Shown here: in pieces, positions 55,227 through 64,000 of the stretch
How positions within the stretch are numbered: position 1 is the first letter of the stretch
Layout of the letters: the number at the start of each line of letters is the position of its first letter
Assembly (NCBI RefSeq): GCF_051201665.1
Contig: NZ_CP179210.1
Coordinates: 744,001-808,000 of the forward strand
Reading direction: 5' to 3'
Length of the DNA: 64,000 bases
DNA from: Psychrobium sp051201665
GTDB lineage: Bacteria > Pseudomonadota > Gammaproteobacteria > Enterobacterales > Psychrobiaceae
Notes under the pieces: model-generated
Databases searched by the model: none
The model's input: only the letters and a program-made list of their open reading frames with translations
Told to the model about the DNA's origin: nothing
Program-made: the position numbers and the translations under genes

Positions 55227-56069
55227 TTATTTTATCAGTCGCATCGACAAATCAATAGCTTGCACATGTTTGGTTAACGCGCCAACAGAAACATAGTCAA
55301 CCCCCGTTTCGGCATAGGTTGCGATAGTGCTATGATCTACATTACCAGACACTTCAAGTTTGGCTCTGCCATCGGCAATGGCGACTGCTTGCTCCATCAT
55401 GTCAACGGTAAAGTTATCTATCATGATGATGTCTGCGCCTGCAGATAGCGCCTGCTCTAACTCTTGAATACTTTCAACTTCAACTTCGACAGTTTTGATC
55501 GGATGTAGTTGTCTTGCTCGTGAAATAGCATTCTCAATGCCACCACAACCCATAATGTGGTTTTCTTTTATTAAATAAGCGTCAAACAATCCGATTCTGT
55601 GGTTATTGCCGCCGCCACATGATACGGCGTATTTTTGTGCGTTACGTTGGCCCGGAACGGTTTTTCTGGTGTCTAGGAGTTTAGTGTTGGTATGTTTGAT
55701 AAGTTCAACGTATTGGTTGGTAACTGTTGCCGTTCCCGATAGCATTTGAATAAAATTGAGGGCACTGCGTTCACCCGTTAATAAAAGTCGTGTTGGGCCA
55801 GACAACTTGCATAATATTTGATTTGGGGTGACTTTATCGCCATCTTCCACCATCCACTCAATAGACACCTTATCGCCAAGTTGTTTAAATACTTCGTCAG
55901 CCCAAGCGCTGCCACAAAATATGGCATCATCACGTGTGATCACTGTGGCTTGAGAAATACTATCTTCTGGGATTAAATTCGCCGTGATGTCACCTTCGGT
56001 GTAACACAGGTTACCTAGATCTTCATCTAGTGCTTGTTTGACGGCTGCTTGGATTTCTAATGGATTCAT
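55227..56069 (-). CDS. nadC: Nicotinate-nucleotide pyrophosphorylase (quinolinate PRTase)
   Basis: 280 residues. Key motifs are LDTRKTVPGQRNAQKYAVSCGGGNNHRIGLFDAYLIKENHI (about 131-171, with basic quinolinate-binding residues), VEVEVESIQELEQALSAGADIIMIDN and EVSGNV. It makes nicotinate mononucleotide from quinolinate and PRPP in de novo NAD synthesis. The gene is located between pilA and the PglL gene, as in other gammaproteobacteria where nadC neighbours ampD and pilin genes. Confidence 0.95.
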   Translation of the reverse strand: MNPLEIQAAVKQALDEDLGNLCYTEGDITANLIPEDSISQATVITRDDAIFCGSAWADEVFKQLGDKVSIEWMVEDGDKVTPNQILCKLSGPTRLLLTGERSALNFIQMLSGTATVTNQYVELIKHTNTKLLDTRKTVPGQRNAQKYAVSCGGGNNHRIGLFDAYLIKENHIMGCGGIENAISRARQLHPIKTVEVEVESIQELEQALSAGADIIMIDNFTVDMMEQAVAIADGRAKLEVSGNVDHSTIATYAETGVDYVSVGALTKHVQAIDLSMRLIK

Positions 56070-56138
56070 GATGATGTCTTCTAACTATAAATTTAAAGTG
56101 ATTTTAAGGTAATTTCAAAGGCTTCGCTATGCTTGATA

Positions 56139-57842
56139 TTAATTACTTGTTTTCAATGTTGAGCTAATTGGTTTGGTTATTTTTTTATGATCAAAAGAAG
56201 TATTCCAATCAAGCGTCGGAAATAATCGTTTTGCCTCTTCCAATGTTTCTTGCCATGCCTCCTTTTCATTTAAGTAAGAATAACTTAATAGCATATTTTG
56301 ATAATATCGTGCTCGAGGATAGGATTTTATACGCGGCGTGATCCAGTCGTTAAATGATGTTGCGCCAATAGGGATATCATGCTCAATGGCCAAGTGAAGC
56401 AAGGTTTCGTTTTGCGCTAATGCAACGTTTTCTGACATTAATACGAAATCACTCTCGACAAGTGCGCTAATGTCTTGATTGCGAACTGCGTCGGTGAGTG
56501 TTGATTGGCCTTGCATTAAGGTCAACATTAAAAAGGCATTGAACATGATACCTATTGAAATAAGGCCGTAAATTAATCGAGGGGAGTTAAATTTTAGTGA
56601 CTTAGACTTGTTATTTTTGTCTGAAATCACCGCTAACAGTAATAGAAATGTTAGGTAACTGGCGACGCTATGATAAAACGGAAATTCGGTGAATATGTGC
56701 AGGCTGATGGGAAAAACCAGTGGAAGAAAGAGTAATGCTGACTTATTGCGAAACAGATATGCGCTAGCTAACATGATGATAAACAGCGGTATTAAACTGG
56801 CAACGCCACCTTCTACAGCCCATAGTAAAATTTCATTGTGAGGGTGAGAAAGGCGATAAATTTGTTGATGCGAATTAGTCGTTTCATGGGCATTGGCTTG
56901 ATATTCTCTAAAGGCTCGGCCAAAGGTGCCATAGCCATGCCCTAACAGCGGTTTTTGAGTGAAAGTTGCAAATGTATCCGAATAAATTTCGACGCGAGCG
57001 CCAGCGTCTGTGTATACATTGTTGTCTCGTAATGTTTTTTCCATCATTGAAAATGAAATCAAGGCAACCGCAATGGCTGCAACAACAGATGTTAACCATA
57101 GTTTGGAGATTTTCTTATTAACAATAATCCAAACAATGGTCCCAATTAATGCGCCTAGAAACGCTGTCCGTGACTGCAATAACATGACCGATAGCGCACA
57201 AGTAAAGATAATTGGCACCAAACACACACGTAATTTATTCTGTTTTTCCGAGAGCGTTTTTAGTAAATACAGGGCAATAAAAATACCAGTTGCGAAAAAT
57301 GTAGCGGCTACATTGGCTTGAAAAAAAATCGCAGAAGGGCGCGCAATATTAATATTTAACGCGCTGATGTGAGGCAATACATAAAATTGCGTTAACGCAA
57401 ATAGACTTTCTAAGAACATGCCTCCTAGTATCAGCCAAAGTATGTTATGTCGATCGTTATCTGAAAACGTCATTTGATAGACGGCTGCCAAAATACCAAC
57501 ACCAGCAAATATTCCCAATAAGCGCGCATAGCTAAACACACCTGCTTCATTGCTATAAATTAGCGGAATCACTAAGCTGGTGCAGCAAACAGCGATAATA
57601 ATTAGGTATTTATTGTAAATGAACTGGCGTTGTTGAATGATTTGAACCAAGCCCAATCCAACCAAACCAGACACTATAATCCACCCTAATGGGTTGATTG
57701 GAATATCTAAACCACTGCCGCCGACATTGTGTTGAAAATAATGCATCACCAATAAAAAATACAAACCGATTAATGCAATAAATCCATGCTTGGGCGTGCC
57801 TAGCAATAATTTTAAGTGATGAAATAAGGTCGTAGTTATCAT
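56139..57842 (-). CDS. PglL/PilO-type O-oligosaccharyltransferase or O-antigen ligase-like protein
   Basis: 567 residues with about ten to twelve TM helices. The Wzy_C region contains the periplasmic loop PLLGHGYGTFGRAFREYQAN and HPHNEILLWAVEGGVASLIPLF (H and E typical of PglL/WaaL). The C-terminal soluble part after residue about 440 resembles PglL_A (DIPIGATSFNDWITPRIKSYPRARYYQNMLLSYSY). Near pilA, it likely glycosylates pilin or other exported proteins, but O-antigen ligation cannot be excluded. One base after the upstream protease gene, so cotranscribed. Confidence 0.8.
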   Translation of the reverse strand: MITTTLFHHLKLLLGTPKHGFIALIGLYFLLVMHYFQHNVGGSGLDIPINPLGWIIVSGLVGLGLVQIIQQRQFIYNKYLIIIAVCCTSLVIPLIYSNEAGVFSYARLLGIFAGVGILAAVYQMTFSDNDRHNILWLILGGMFLESLFALTQFYVLPHISALNINIARPSAIFFQANVAATFFATGIFIALYLLKTLSEKQNKLRVCLVPIIFTCALSVMLLQSRTAFLGALIGTIVWIIVNKKISKLWLTSVVAAIAVALISFSMMEKTLRDNNVYTDAGARVEIYSDTFATFTQKPLLGHGYGTFGRAFREYQANAHETTNSHQQIYRLSHPHNEILLWAVEGGVASLIPLFIIMLASAYLFRNKSALLFLPLVFPISLHIFTEFPFYHSVASYLTFLLLLAVISDKNNKSKSLKFNSPRLIYGLISIGIMFNAFLMLTLMQGQSTLTDAVRNQDISALVESDFVLMSENVALAQNETLLHLAIEHDIPIGATSFNDWITPRIKSYPRARYYQNMLLSYSYLNEKEAWQETLEEAKRLFPTLDWNTSFDHKKITKPISSTLKTSN

Positions 57843-57843
57843 G

Positions 57844-58347
57844 CTAATAGTTAGGGATTGTTAATGTTAACGAATTATTAGCTTGGCGCAGTTCAAGATG
57901 CTTTAAAGCGTTCATGCCAAGTAATATGGTATAGCCGTCCATGCCTGGATTTAAGTGACCTTCAATATTGTTAAATCTTAACGTGCCGATTTCAAGAGAC
58001 TCGATTTTTGTCGCAAATACATTGATTGAGCCATTGGCGGTGGATACTGGGTAAGTCTTGCCTTTGCTAAGGCCTAGTTTTTTTCCAAGATGCGCAGGAA
58101 TCGATATGAGTGTAGCGCCGGTATCTAATAGAAAAATGACGGACTCTCCATTGATAAAACCATTGGCGACATAATGGCCGCGCTTATTTTGTTTTAGCAC
58201 AATAGATTTGCCGCGATCTGAACTTGTGGACTCGACAACCTGATTAGGATTATATTTTTTCGTCAAGCTATCGTTAAAATAATAGGTAAGGGCTGCCAAA
58301 GTAAGGCACCAAAATATTACCCACATTATTTTCCCTGTTCGTTCCAT
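57844..58347 (-). CDS. Retropepsin-like aspartic protease, membrane-anchored
   Basis: 167 residues. An N-terminal TM helix (IMWVIFWCLTLAALTYYF, about 7-24) is followed by a single retropepsin domain with the catalytic DTGATLIS (about 75-82). The flap and C-terminal ILLGMNALKHLEL complete the domain. Such clan AA proteins (TIGR02281 type) would dimerise in the periplasm. The substrate is unknown. The stop abuts the start of the PglL-like gene. Confidence 0.85.
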   Translation of the reverse strand: MERTGKIMWVIFWCLTLAALTYYFNDSLTKKYNPNQVVESTSSDRGKSIVLKQNKRGHYVANGFINGESVIFLLDTGATLISIPAHLGKKLGLSKGKTYPVSTANGSINVFATKIESLEIGTLRFNNIEGHLNPGMDGYTILLGMNALKHLELRQANNSLTLTIPNY

Positions 58348-58427
58348 ATCGTCAAATAGCGTTGTTATTAATTGAGCGCTTTAGTGTACACTAAATTTAA
58401 CTATATTCTCTGATAAATTAATTCCTT

Positions 58428-58979
58428 ATGTTAACGATAAACCCAGCAGGTTGGCTAACGACAGTCGAGCATTGTCCTTCTCCAAACTTTAATGTTCGGC
58501 CAATCATTGATGATATTTCGTTGTTGGTAATTCATAACATTAGTTTGCCGGCGGGAGTGTTTGCTACAGGTCATATTAAGCAGTTATTTACTAATACACT
58601 TGATTGCACAGCGCACCTAAGCTTTGCTGATTTAGACGGATTAACGGTTTCTGCCCACTGCTTAATTGAGCGCGATGGCAATGTCATTCAGTTTGTGTCA
58701 TTTATAGATAGAGCGTGGCATGCAGGTGTTTCTAACTACAAAGGTAGAGATAATTGTAATGACTTTTCAATTGGTATCGAATTGGAAGGTACTGATGACT
58801 TACCTTATACACAGCAGCAATATAACAGCTTGTCATTGGTTACTCATGCCATCATGCAGCAATATCCCATTACACCGAGTCGCATAACTGGCCATTGCGA
58901 CATTGCGCCCGGTCGAAAGTCCGATCCTGGACAAGCCTTTGACTGGTCGGGCTATTTTTCAATGTTAGCGCAAAAGTAG
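58428..58979 (+). CDS. ampD: N-acetylmuramoyl-L-alanine amidase AmpD
   Basis: 183 residues, the usual AmpD length. The amidase_2 fold has zinc ligands in VIHNISLP (His), GHCDIAPGRKSDPG (His and Asp) and the central AHCLIERDGNVIQFV region. AmpD is cytoplasmic and removes the peptide from 1,6-anhydroMurNAc, limiting inducers of AmpC-type beta-lactamases. No strong Shine-Dalgarno precedes the ATG. The ampE gene follows 54 bases later. Confidence 0.95.
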   Translation: MLTINPAGWLTTVEHCPSPNFNVRPIIDDISLLVIHNISLPAGVFATGHIKQLFTNTLDCTAHLSFADLDGLTVSAHCLIERDGNVIQFVSFIDRAWHAGVSNYKGRDNCNDFSIGIELEGTDDLPYTQQQYNSLSLVTHAIMQQYPITPSRITGHCDIAPGRKSDPGQAFDWSGYFSMLAQK

Positions 58980-59032
58980 TCGTGGTAAGATTTAACTAAG
59001 TCATCATTTCATTAACTAATTTAGGCTCATTT

Positions 59033-59890
59033 ATGGCGTTATTTTCATTATTGTTAGCATTAATAATCGAGCGCACTACCTTTTTATCTAAACAATGGCA
59101 ATTTCAGCATTGGCATCTTGCTCTTATTAATTCAGGTCGAAAATTGTTAGAACCAACCAGTATAAGCTTCGCCTTATTTGCGAGTTTACTACCCGCGTTG
59201 GTGACTTATCTGCTGCTTAATCTTATTCAAGGATGGATTTTTGGGTTAGTTTCAGTGGTTTTATGGACGCTTATTGCGCTGATGTGTATTGGCTGTGTTC
59301 ATTATCGCGAGCTATATAAACGGTATTTACTGTCTGTTTGTAAGCAAGATACTCAAGGTAGTTATCATTTGGCAGCTCAGTTGGCTGATGTTGAAGATAT
59401 TGATACTGACGATGAAACGATGCTTGGAACGCGAGTCGGTCGCCAGCTAGCGTGGATAAACTATCGATTTTATTGTGCGATTGTCTTTATGATGATTATC
59501 GGTGGCCCAGTCGCTATCGTATTTTATGCGAGTTTACGCAGTTTAGAATTGTTGTCGTTCAAAGGACAATTACCCACGATGTCATGGGTTAGAAGAGTAT
59601 TATTTGTACTTGATTGGATCCCTGCGCGAATTATTGCCTTTGCCTATGTATTGGTTGGTAACTTCTCTAATGCGATGAGTGTGTGGTTAAGTTTGTCTGT
59701 AAACTTTCGAGCTCCTGCCTATGATGTTGTGAGTAAAGTCGCTATGTCTGCTGAGCAGATGTCTAAATCTCAAGGCGAGGCTGGTGTCTGCATGCAAAGT
59801 ACGTGTCGTTTGGTTAGTCTTGCCAAAAGAACACTTATCTTATTAGTGATTGCGATGTCATTTCTTACGATATTTGGTTACTTAATTTAA
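59033..59890 (+). CDS. ampE: AmpE regulatory membrane protein
   Basis: 285 residues with about four TM helices. The beginning MALFSLLLALIIERTTFLSKQWQFQHWHL is characteristic of AmpE. An internal RVGRQLAWINYRFYCAIVFM also matches. Its precise function is poorly known; in Enterobacteriaceae it lies with ampD and is linked to beta-lactamase induction signalling. ampD-ampE is the standard operon. Followed by a terminator at 59986-60022. Confidence 0.92.
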   Translation: MALFSLLLALIIERTTFLSKQWQFQHWHLALINSGRKLLEPTSISFALFASLLPALVTYLLLNLIQGWIFGLVSVVLWTLIALMCIGCVHYRELYKRYLLSVCKQDTQGSYHLAAQLADVEDIDTDDETMLGTRVGRQLAWINYRFYCAIVFMMIIGGPVAIVFYASLRSLELLSFKGQLPTMSWVRRVLFVLDWIPARIIAFAYVLVGNFSNAMSVWLSLSVNFRAPAYDVVSKVAMSAEQMSKSQGEAGVCMQSTCRLVSLAKRTLILLVIAMSFLTIFGYLI

Positions 59891-59985
59891 ACGCTTGTTT
59901 AATGGTCTTACCATTTTATTTAAACAAGTGTTTACAATTATGGTCGCTGCTTTTAGATAGAAAAGTAACCTAAGCACAATTACGA

Positions 59986-60022
59986 AAACCTCAATAAATT
60001 AGCCGTTTATTGAGGTTTTTTG
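59986..60022 (+). terminator. Terminator after ampE
   Basis: AAACCTCAATAAA-ttagccg-TTTATTGAGGTTTTTT: a 13-bp stem with T-run. An additional inverted repeat AAACGCTTGTTTAA..TTAAACAAGTGTTT lies just before it (about 59890-59934). Confidence 0.9.
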
Positions 60023-60115
60023 ATTTTAATGCAAAATAACTCGAACTTGTTATCAGTTTTAATTTCTCACCTTGTCGCATGCTAGACAAAAGTCGTGATA
60101 TTTGTTAAATTAACC

Positions 60116-60121
60116 TATAAT
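60116..60121 (+). promoter_or_regulatory. pdhR promoter -10 element
   Basis: TATAAT directly before the PdhR-box-like palindrome; no convincing -35 at 17 bases upstream. Repressor on the palindrome would cover the start site. Confidence 0.5.
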
Positions 60122-60125
60122 GGTT

Positions 60126-60142
60126 AATTGGTATTACCAATT
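60126..60142. promoter_or_regulatory. PdhR operator
   Basis: AATTGGTATTACCAATT is a near-perfect palindrome with AATTGGT/ACCAATT half-sites, the E. coli PdhR box. It lies between the -10 element and pdhR, implying autorepression relieved by pyruvate. Confidence 0.85.
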
Positions 60143-60170
60143 GTTTTGAGCGAGACAAGTAGAGGGAAAA

Positions 60171-60938
60171 ATGACCTATCGCAAAATCAGGCAGCCGAAA
60201 TTATCAGATGCTATTGTTGACGCGCTTGAAACGATGATTCTTGAAGGGACATTACGCCCAAGTGAGAAACTACCGTCGGAACGAGATCTTGCGAAACAGT
60301 TTGAAGTTTCCCGCCCATCAGTGCGTGAAGCGATTCAGGTTCTAGAGGCAAAAGGATTGCTAAATCGTCGCCAAGGCGGTGGCACTTATGTTCAAGAACA
60401 ATTGTGGCAAAGTTTGAGTGATCCTGTGTTGGAACTCATAGCTCAAGACCCTGAGAGTCAGTATGACTTGCTAGAATTTCGTCATGCCACTGAAGGCATG
60501 TTGGCGTTTTATGCAGCAATACGTGGCACCGCTACCGATTTCGAACGACTACGTACATGTCAGCAAGATATTGCTGCTGCGCAATTAGAACATTGTATTG
60601 AACAAGAAGCTGATGCCATTGTTGAGTTGTATAAAGTTATCGCTGAAGCATCACATAACGTCGCGATGTTGCATTTAGTATTAAGTATGAGCGAACTGAT
60701 TAGACAAAATATCGTGCAAAACTTAACGCTTCTCTATCGACATGAGCGCAATGTCGAAATGAGCAACAAGCATCGTGGGGCGTTAATCGAAGCGATAATA
60801 TCAAGGGATTCAGAGCAAGCACGTAATGCGTCAAACGCTCATTTAGCCTTTATCGAAGATGTTTTACTGTCGGTACGGCAAGAAGATTCCAGGGTGCAAC
60901 GAGCCCTTAGAAGAATTCAAAACAATGACCCTGCCTAA
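60171..60938 (+). CDS. pdhR: Pyruvate dehydrogenase complex repressor
   Basis: 255 residues of GntR/FadR type. The N-terminal winged HTH (about 8-75) includes LPSERDLAKQFEVSRPSVREAIQVLEAKGLLNRRQGGGTYV. The helical FCD ligand domain follows (about 95-235; LEFRHATEGMLAFYAA). It represses pdhR-aceEF at the box upstream until pyruvate binds. Its stop codon lies inside a hairpin that may attenuate reading into aceE. Confidence 0.94.
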   Translation: MTYRKIRQPKLSDAIVDALETMILEGTLRPSEKLPSERDLAKQFEVSRPSVREAIQVLEAKGLLNRRQGGGTYVQEQLWQSLSDPVLELIAQDPESQYDLLEFRHATEGMLAFYAAIRGTATDFERLRTCQQDIAAAQLEHCIEQEADAIVELYKVIAEASHNVAMLHLVLSMSELIRQNIVQNLTLLYRHERNVEMSNKHRGALIEAIISRDSEQARNASNAHLAFIEDVLLSVRQEDSRVQRALRRIQNNDPA

Positions 60939-60951
60939 TGGCGGGGTTTTT
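60929..60951 (+). terminator. Hairpin at the end of pdhR
   Basis: CCCTGCC-taat-GGCGGGG followed by TTTTT. The pdhR TAA stop is in the loop. Transcription of aceEF may be partly separate, since a second promoter is not visible but an attenuator would be sensible. Confidence 0.7.
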
Positions 60952-61050
60952 ACGTAGAAGCGCCTAATAAAAGGCGTTAAAGAAATTAGAAACGCCTTGT
61001 TATATCAACAGTGATTTAAGAAAAGGCAAACAACCATAAAGGATAAGATT

Positions 61051-63720
61051 ATGTCAGGCATCAATCTTCATGATATCGATCCGCTAGAAACGCAAGAGTG
61101 GATTGAATCACTTGATTCAGTGTTAAAAGAAGAAGGCGCAGAGCGCGCTCACTACCTTCTTGAAAAATTAATCGATAGTGCACGTCGTAAAGGTGGGCAT
61201 CTACCTTACAATGCAACGACTGCATATCTGAATACTATTGCTACTGCCAATCAACCTCAAATGCCTGGCGACCCGCACATCGAACGTAACATTCGTTCAA
61301 TGATCCGCTGGAATGCCCAAACAATGGTATTGCGTGCGTCTAAAAAAGATTTAGAGCTAGGCGGTCATATCGCAAGCTTCGCGTCATCTGCAACATTATA
61401 TGATGTAGGCTTTAACCATTTCTTCAAGGCACCAAACGATGTTGATGGTGGTGATTTAGTTTACTTTCAAGGTCATATTTCGCCAGGTATCTACGCACGT
61501 TCTTTCTTAGAAGGCCGTTTTACTGAAGCGCAAATGGATAATTTCCGTCAAGAAGCCTTTGATGATGGTTTATCGTCTTATCCGCATCCGAAATTAATGC
61601 CTGAATACTGGCAGTTCCCAACGGTATCTATGGGTCTTGGTCCAATTCAAGCGATTTACCAAGCACGTTTCCTTAAGTACCTAACAGATCGCGGTATCAA
61701 AGACTGTTCAGGTCAAACGGTATATTGCTTCATGGGCGATGGCGAGTGTGATGAGCCAGAATCATTAGGTGCGATCGGCTTAGCGGCACGTGAAGGCTTA
61801 GATAACTTATGTTTCATCATCAACTGTAATTTACAGCGTCTTGATGGACCGGTACGTGGTAACAGCAAGATTATCCAAGAACTTGAAGGTGAATTCCGCG
61901 GCGCAGGCTGGGATGTTATCAAGGTTATTTGGGGACATCATTGGGAGCCGTTACTCGCTAAAGACAAGTCTGGTAAGTTGCGACAGTTAATGGAAGAAAC
62001 CGTTGATGGTGAATACCAAAACTGTAAGCAAAAAGGCGGGGCATACACACGTGAGCACTTCTTTGGTAAATATCCAGAGACTGCTGAGCTTGTAAAAGAC
62101 ATGACTGATGAAGATATTTGGCGCTTGAATCGTGGTGGTCACGATCCAGCAAAAGTTTACGCGGCTTATGCACAAGCAAAAGCAACCAAAGATCGTCCAA
62201 CAGTTATCTTAGCTAAAACCGTTAAAGGTTATGGCATGGGTGATTCAGCCGAAGGTAAAAACATCGCACATGGTGTTAAGAAAATGGATATGGAAGTACT
62301 TAAAGAATTCCGTGACCGTTTCAATATTCCTGTATCAGATGAAGACTTACCAAGTTTACCGTATTACCGTCCGCCTGCAGACAGTGCTGAAATGAAGTAT
62401 ATGAAAGCACGTCGTGACGCACTTGGTGGTGTTATGCCTAAGCGTCTTCCTAAATTTAGTGAAGCGTTACAAATTCCTTCGTTAAGCATTTTTGATTCAA
62501 TCACTAAGGGCAGCGGCGAACGTGAAATTTCAACAACCATGGTAATGGTTCGTTTGATGACGGCATTAGTTAAAGATAAAGCAATTGGTAAACGTGTTGT
62601 ACCTATCGTGCCAGATGAAGCGCGTACATTTGGTATGGAAGGTATGTTCCGTCAAGTAGGTATTTATGCGCACGAAGGCCAAAAATACGTGCCACAAGAT
62701 CGTGATCAAGTTGCTTACTACCGTGAAGACCAAAGTGGTCAAGTATTACAAGAAGGTATTAACGAGTTAGGTGCAATGGGTTCTTGGGTATCGGCAGCAA
62801 CGTCATACTCAGTGAACGATTGTCCGATGATCCCGTTCTACATCTACTACTCAATGTTTGGTTTCCAGCGTATTGGCGACATGGCGTGGGCTGCTGGCGA
62901 CATGCAAGCACGTGGTTTCATGGTTGGTGGTACGTCAGGTCGTACAACACTAAATGGTGAAGGTCTGCAACATCAAGACGGTCACAGCCACATTCAAGCG
63001 GGTACTATTCCTAACTGTGTATCTTACGATCCAACATACGGTTATGAGTTAGCAGTTATCGTACAAAACGGTATCGAGCGTATGTACGGTGAAGCGCAAG
63101 AGAACATCTTCTACTACCTAACAACGCTTAACGAGAACTACCAACAACCTGCGATGCCTGAAGGTGTTGAAGAAGGTATCGTTAAAGGTATCTATCCGTT
63201 CGCGACTGTTAAAGGCGGCGCTAATACAGTTAAGTTATTAGGTTGTGGTTCTATCTTTGAACAAGTTCGTCAAGCAGCTGACATCTTAGCAAGCGATTAC
63301 GATGTAACCTCTGAACTGTTTAGCGTGACGTCGTTTAATGAACTAGGTCGTGATGGTCAATCAGTTGAGCGTGAAAATATGCTTAACCCAACAGCAGCAC
63401 CGAAAGTACCTTACATTACCGAAGTATTAGGTAAAGACGAAGATAATGTCGTTATTGCTTCAACGGATCACATGAAGTCATTTGCAGAGCAAGTACGTGC
63501 TTACATCCCTGGTTCTTACAAAGTACTAGGTACTGACGGATTTGGTCGTAGTGATAGCCGTGCTAACTTGCGTTCACACTTTGAAGTTGATGCAGCACAC
63601 GTTGTTGTTGCTTCACTGTCTGAATTGGTTAAACGTGGCAAGATCGAGCAATCAGTATTGTTAGGCGCTATGGAGCGTTTCAACATTTCTGGTGACAAAA
63701 CTAACCCGCTTTACGCATAA
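61051..63720 (+). CDS. aceE: Pyruvate dehydrogenase E1 component
   Basis: 889 residues, homodimeric-type E1 (E. coli 887). The TPP/Mg-binding motif is GDGECDEPESLGAIGLAAREGLDNLCFIINCNLQRLDGPVRGN (about 227-268). HGVKKMD and the C-terminal transketolase-like domain match. It decarboxylates pyruvate and passes acetyl groups to the E2 lipoyl domain. RBS AAGGATAAG before ATG; aceF starts 11 bases after the stop. Confidence 0.97.
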   Translation: MSGINLHDIDPLETQEWIESLDSVLKEEGAERAHYLLEKLIDSARRKGGHLPYNATTAYLNTIATANQPQMPGDPHIERNIRSMIRWNAQTMVLRASKKDLELGGHIASFASSATLYDVGFNHFFKAPNDVDGGDLVYFQGHISPGIYARSFLEGRFTEAQMDNFRQEAFDDGLSSYPHPKLMPEYWQFPTVSMGLGPIQAIYQARFLKYLTDRGIKDCSGQTVYCFMGDGECDEPESLGAIGLAAREGLDNLCFIINCNLQRLDGPVRGNSKIIQELEGEFRGAGWDVIKVIWGHHWEPLLAKDKSGKLRQLMEETVDGEYQNCKQKGGAYTREHFFGKYPETAELVKDMTDEDIWRLNRGGHDPAKVYAAYAQAKATKDRPTVILAKTVKGYGMGDSAEGKNIAHGVKKMDMEVLKEFRDRFNIPVSDEDLPSLPYYRPPADSAEMKYMKARRDALGGVMPKRLPKFSEALQIPSLSIFDSITKGSGEREISTTMVMVRLMTALVKDKAIGKRVVPIVPDEARTFGMEGMFRQVGIYAHEGQKYVPQDRDQVAYYREDQSGQVLQEGINELGAMGSWVSAATSYSVNDCPMIPFYIYYSMFGFQRIGDMAWAAGDMQARGFMVGGTSGRTTLNGEGLQHQDGHSHIQAGTIPNCVSYDPTYGYELAVIVQNGIERMYGEAQENIFYYLTTLNENYQQPAMPEGVEEGIVKGIYPFATVKGGANTVKLLGCGSIFEQVRQAADILASDYDVTSELFSVTSFNELGRDGQSVERENMLNPTAAPKVPYITEVLGKDEDNVVIASTDHMKSFAEQVRAYIPGSYKVLGTDGFGRSDSRANLRSHFEVDAAHVVVASLSELVKRGKIEQSVLLGAMERFNISGDKTNPLYA

Positions 63721-63731
63721 GGATAAATATT

Positions 63732-64000
63732 ATGTCTGATTTACAAGATATCCTAGTCCCCGATGTTGGCGGCGAAGAAGTCGAAATTATTGAAATCTGT
63801 GTGGCCGTTGGCGAGACAGTTGAAGAAGAAGCGGCAATTATTACCGTTGAGTCTGATAAAGCGTCAATGGATATTCCTGCTCCGTTTGCTGGCACGATTA
63901 GTGAATTAAGCATCAGTGTTGGTGATAAAGTGTCTGAAGGTTCACGCCTTGGCGCAATGGCGGTAGCGGGTGCATCAGCACCGGCTGCTGAGCCAGCATC
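63732..64000 (+). CDS. aceF: Pyruvate dehydrogenase E2 (dihydrolipoamide acetyltransferase), 5' part
   Basis: The first 89 codons, running off the window. MSDLQDILVPDVGGEEVEIIEI begins a lipoyl domain; the lipoylated Lys is in ITVESDKASMDIPAP (about residue 43). An Ala/Pro-rich linker (AGASAPAAEPAS) begins at the edge. The core acetyltransferase is beyond the window. Confidence 0.95.
   Translation, partial: MSDLQDILVPDVGGEEVEIIEICVAVGETVEEEAAIITVESDKASMDIPAPFAGTISELSISVGDKVSEGSRLGAMAVAGASAPAAEPA

Overview
The window is AT-rich gammaproteobacterial chromosome. Its gene content and order (prfB-lysS, coaE-zapD-yacG beside a type IV pilus pilABCD cluster, nadC, ampDE, pdhR-aceEF, tyrS opposite a M23 peptidase and anmK, upp-uraA) point to a marine Alteromonadales organism, probably Colwelliaceae/Thalassotalea-like. 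The assignment is inferred from synteny and protein resemblance only.

Layout. 1-1.4 kb: a PepSY membrane protein (running off the left edge) with two small membrane proteins, probably an iron-uptake accessory operon. 1.66-4.7 kb: prfB, whose reading frame is broken by one extra base, then lysS and a small unknown gene. 4.7-10.7 kb: a complete rRNA operon (two promoters, boxA sites, 16S, a tRNA-less spacer, 23S, 5S, terminator). 10.7-21.7 kb: an accessory zone of nested insertions. It holds IS1634, IS21, IS982 and IS1595 family elements, four copies of a ~157-bp MITE, a 218-bp GC-rich repeat joined to duplicated 5S 3' ends, a subclass B1 metallo-beta-lactamase gene, a lipoprotein gene split by IS982, an outer-membrane-like protein and a Kelch lipoprotein.

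21.7-44.7 kb: uraA/upp; a sigma54-type two-component system divergent from an exported coiled-coil protein whose upstream region has a sigma54-like promoter and three TATC-N2-GATA palindromes; arfB; a PilZ protein; an AcuC-type deacetylase, bfd and a Pat-type acetyltransferase; a MOSC protein; an OmpA-like lipoprotein; a 1478-residue two-bladed-propeller/PAS/GGDEF/EAL sensor; anmK and a M23 peptidase; tyrS; and a crotonase. 44.7-64 kb: pssA, a YhhN protein, an aldose-epimerase-like gene, mutT, yacG-zapD-coaE-pilD-pilC-pilB-pilA, nadC, a PglL-like ligase, a retropepsin-like protease, ampD-ampE, pdhR with a perfect palindromic operator, aceE and the start of aceF.

The most distinctive observations are: (i) the self-contained two-component/sigma54/exported-protein module at 23.8-27.6 kb; (ii) the class B1 metallo-beta-lactamase in an insertion-rich locus; (iii) small palindromic elements that have rewired gene ends. 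These include a 337-bp multi-hairpin element inserted with a 10-bp duplication into a bidirectional terminator, a 141-bp element whose ends supply the stop codons of both mutT and yacG, and a MITE end that supplies the C-terminus of another gene; (iv) the prfB frame break, at a place other than the classical programmed frameshift site.
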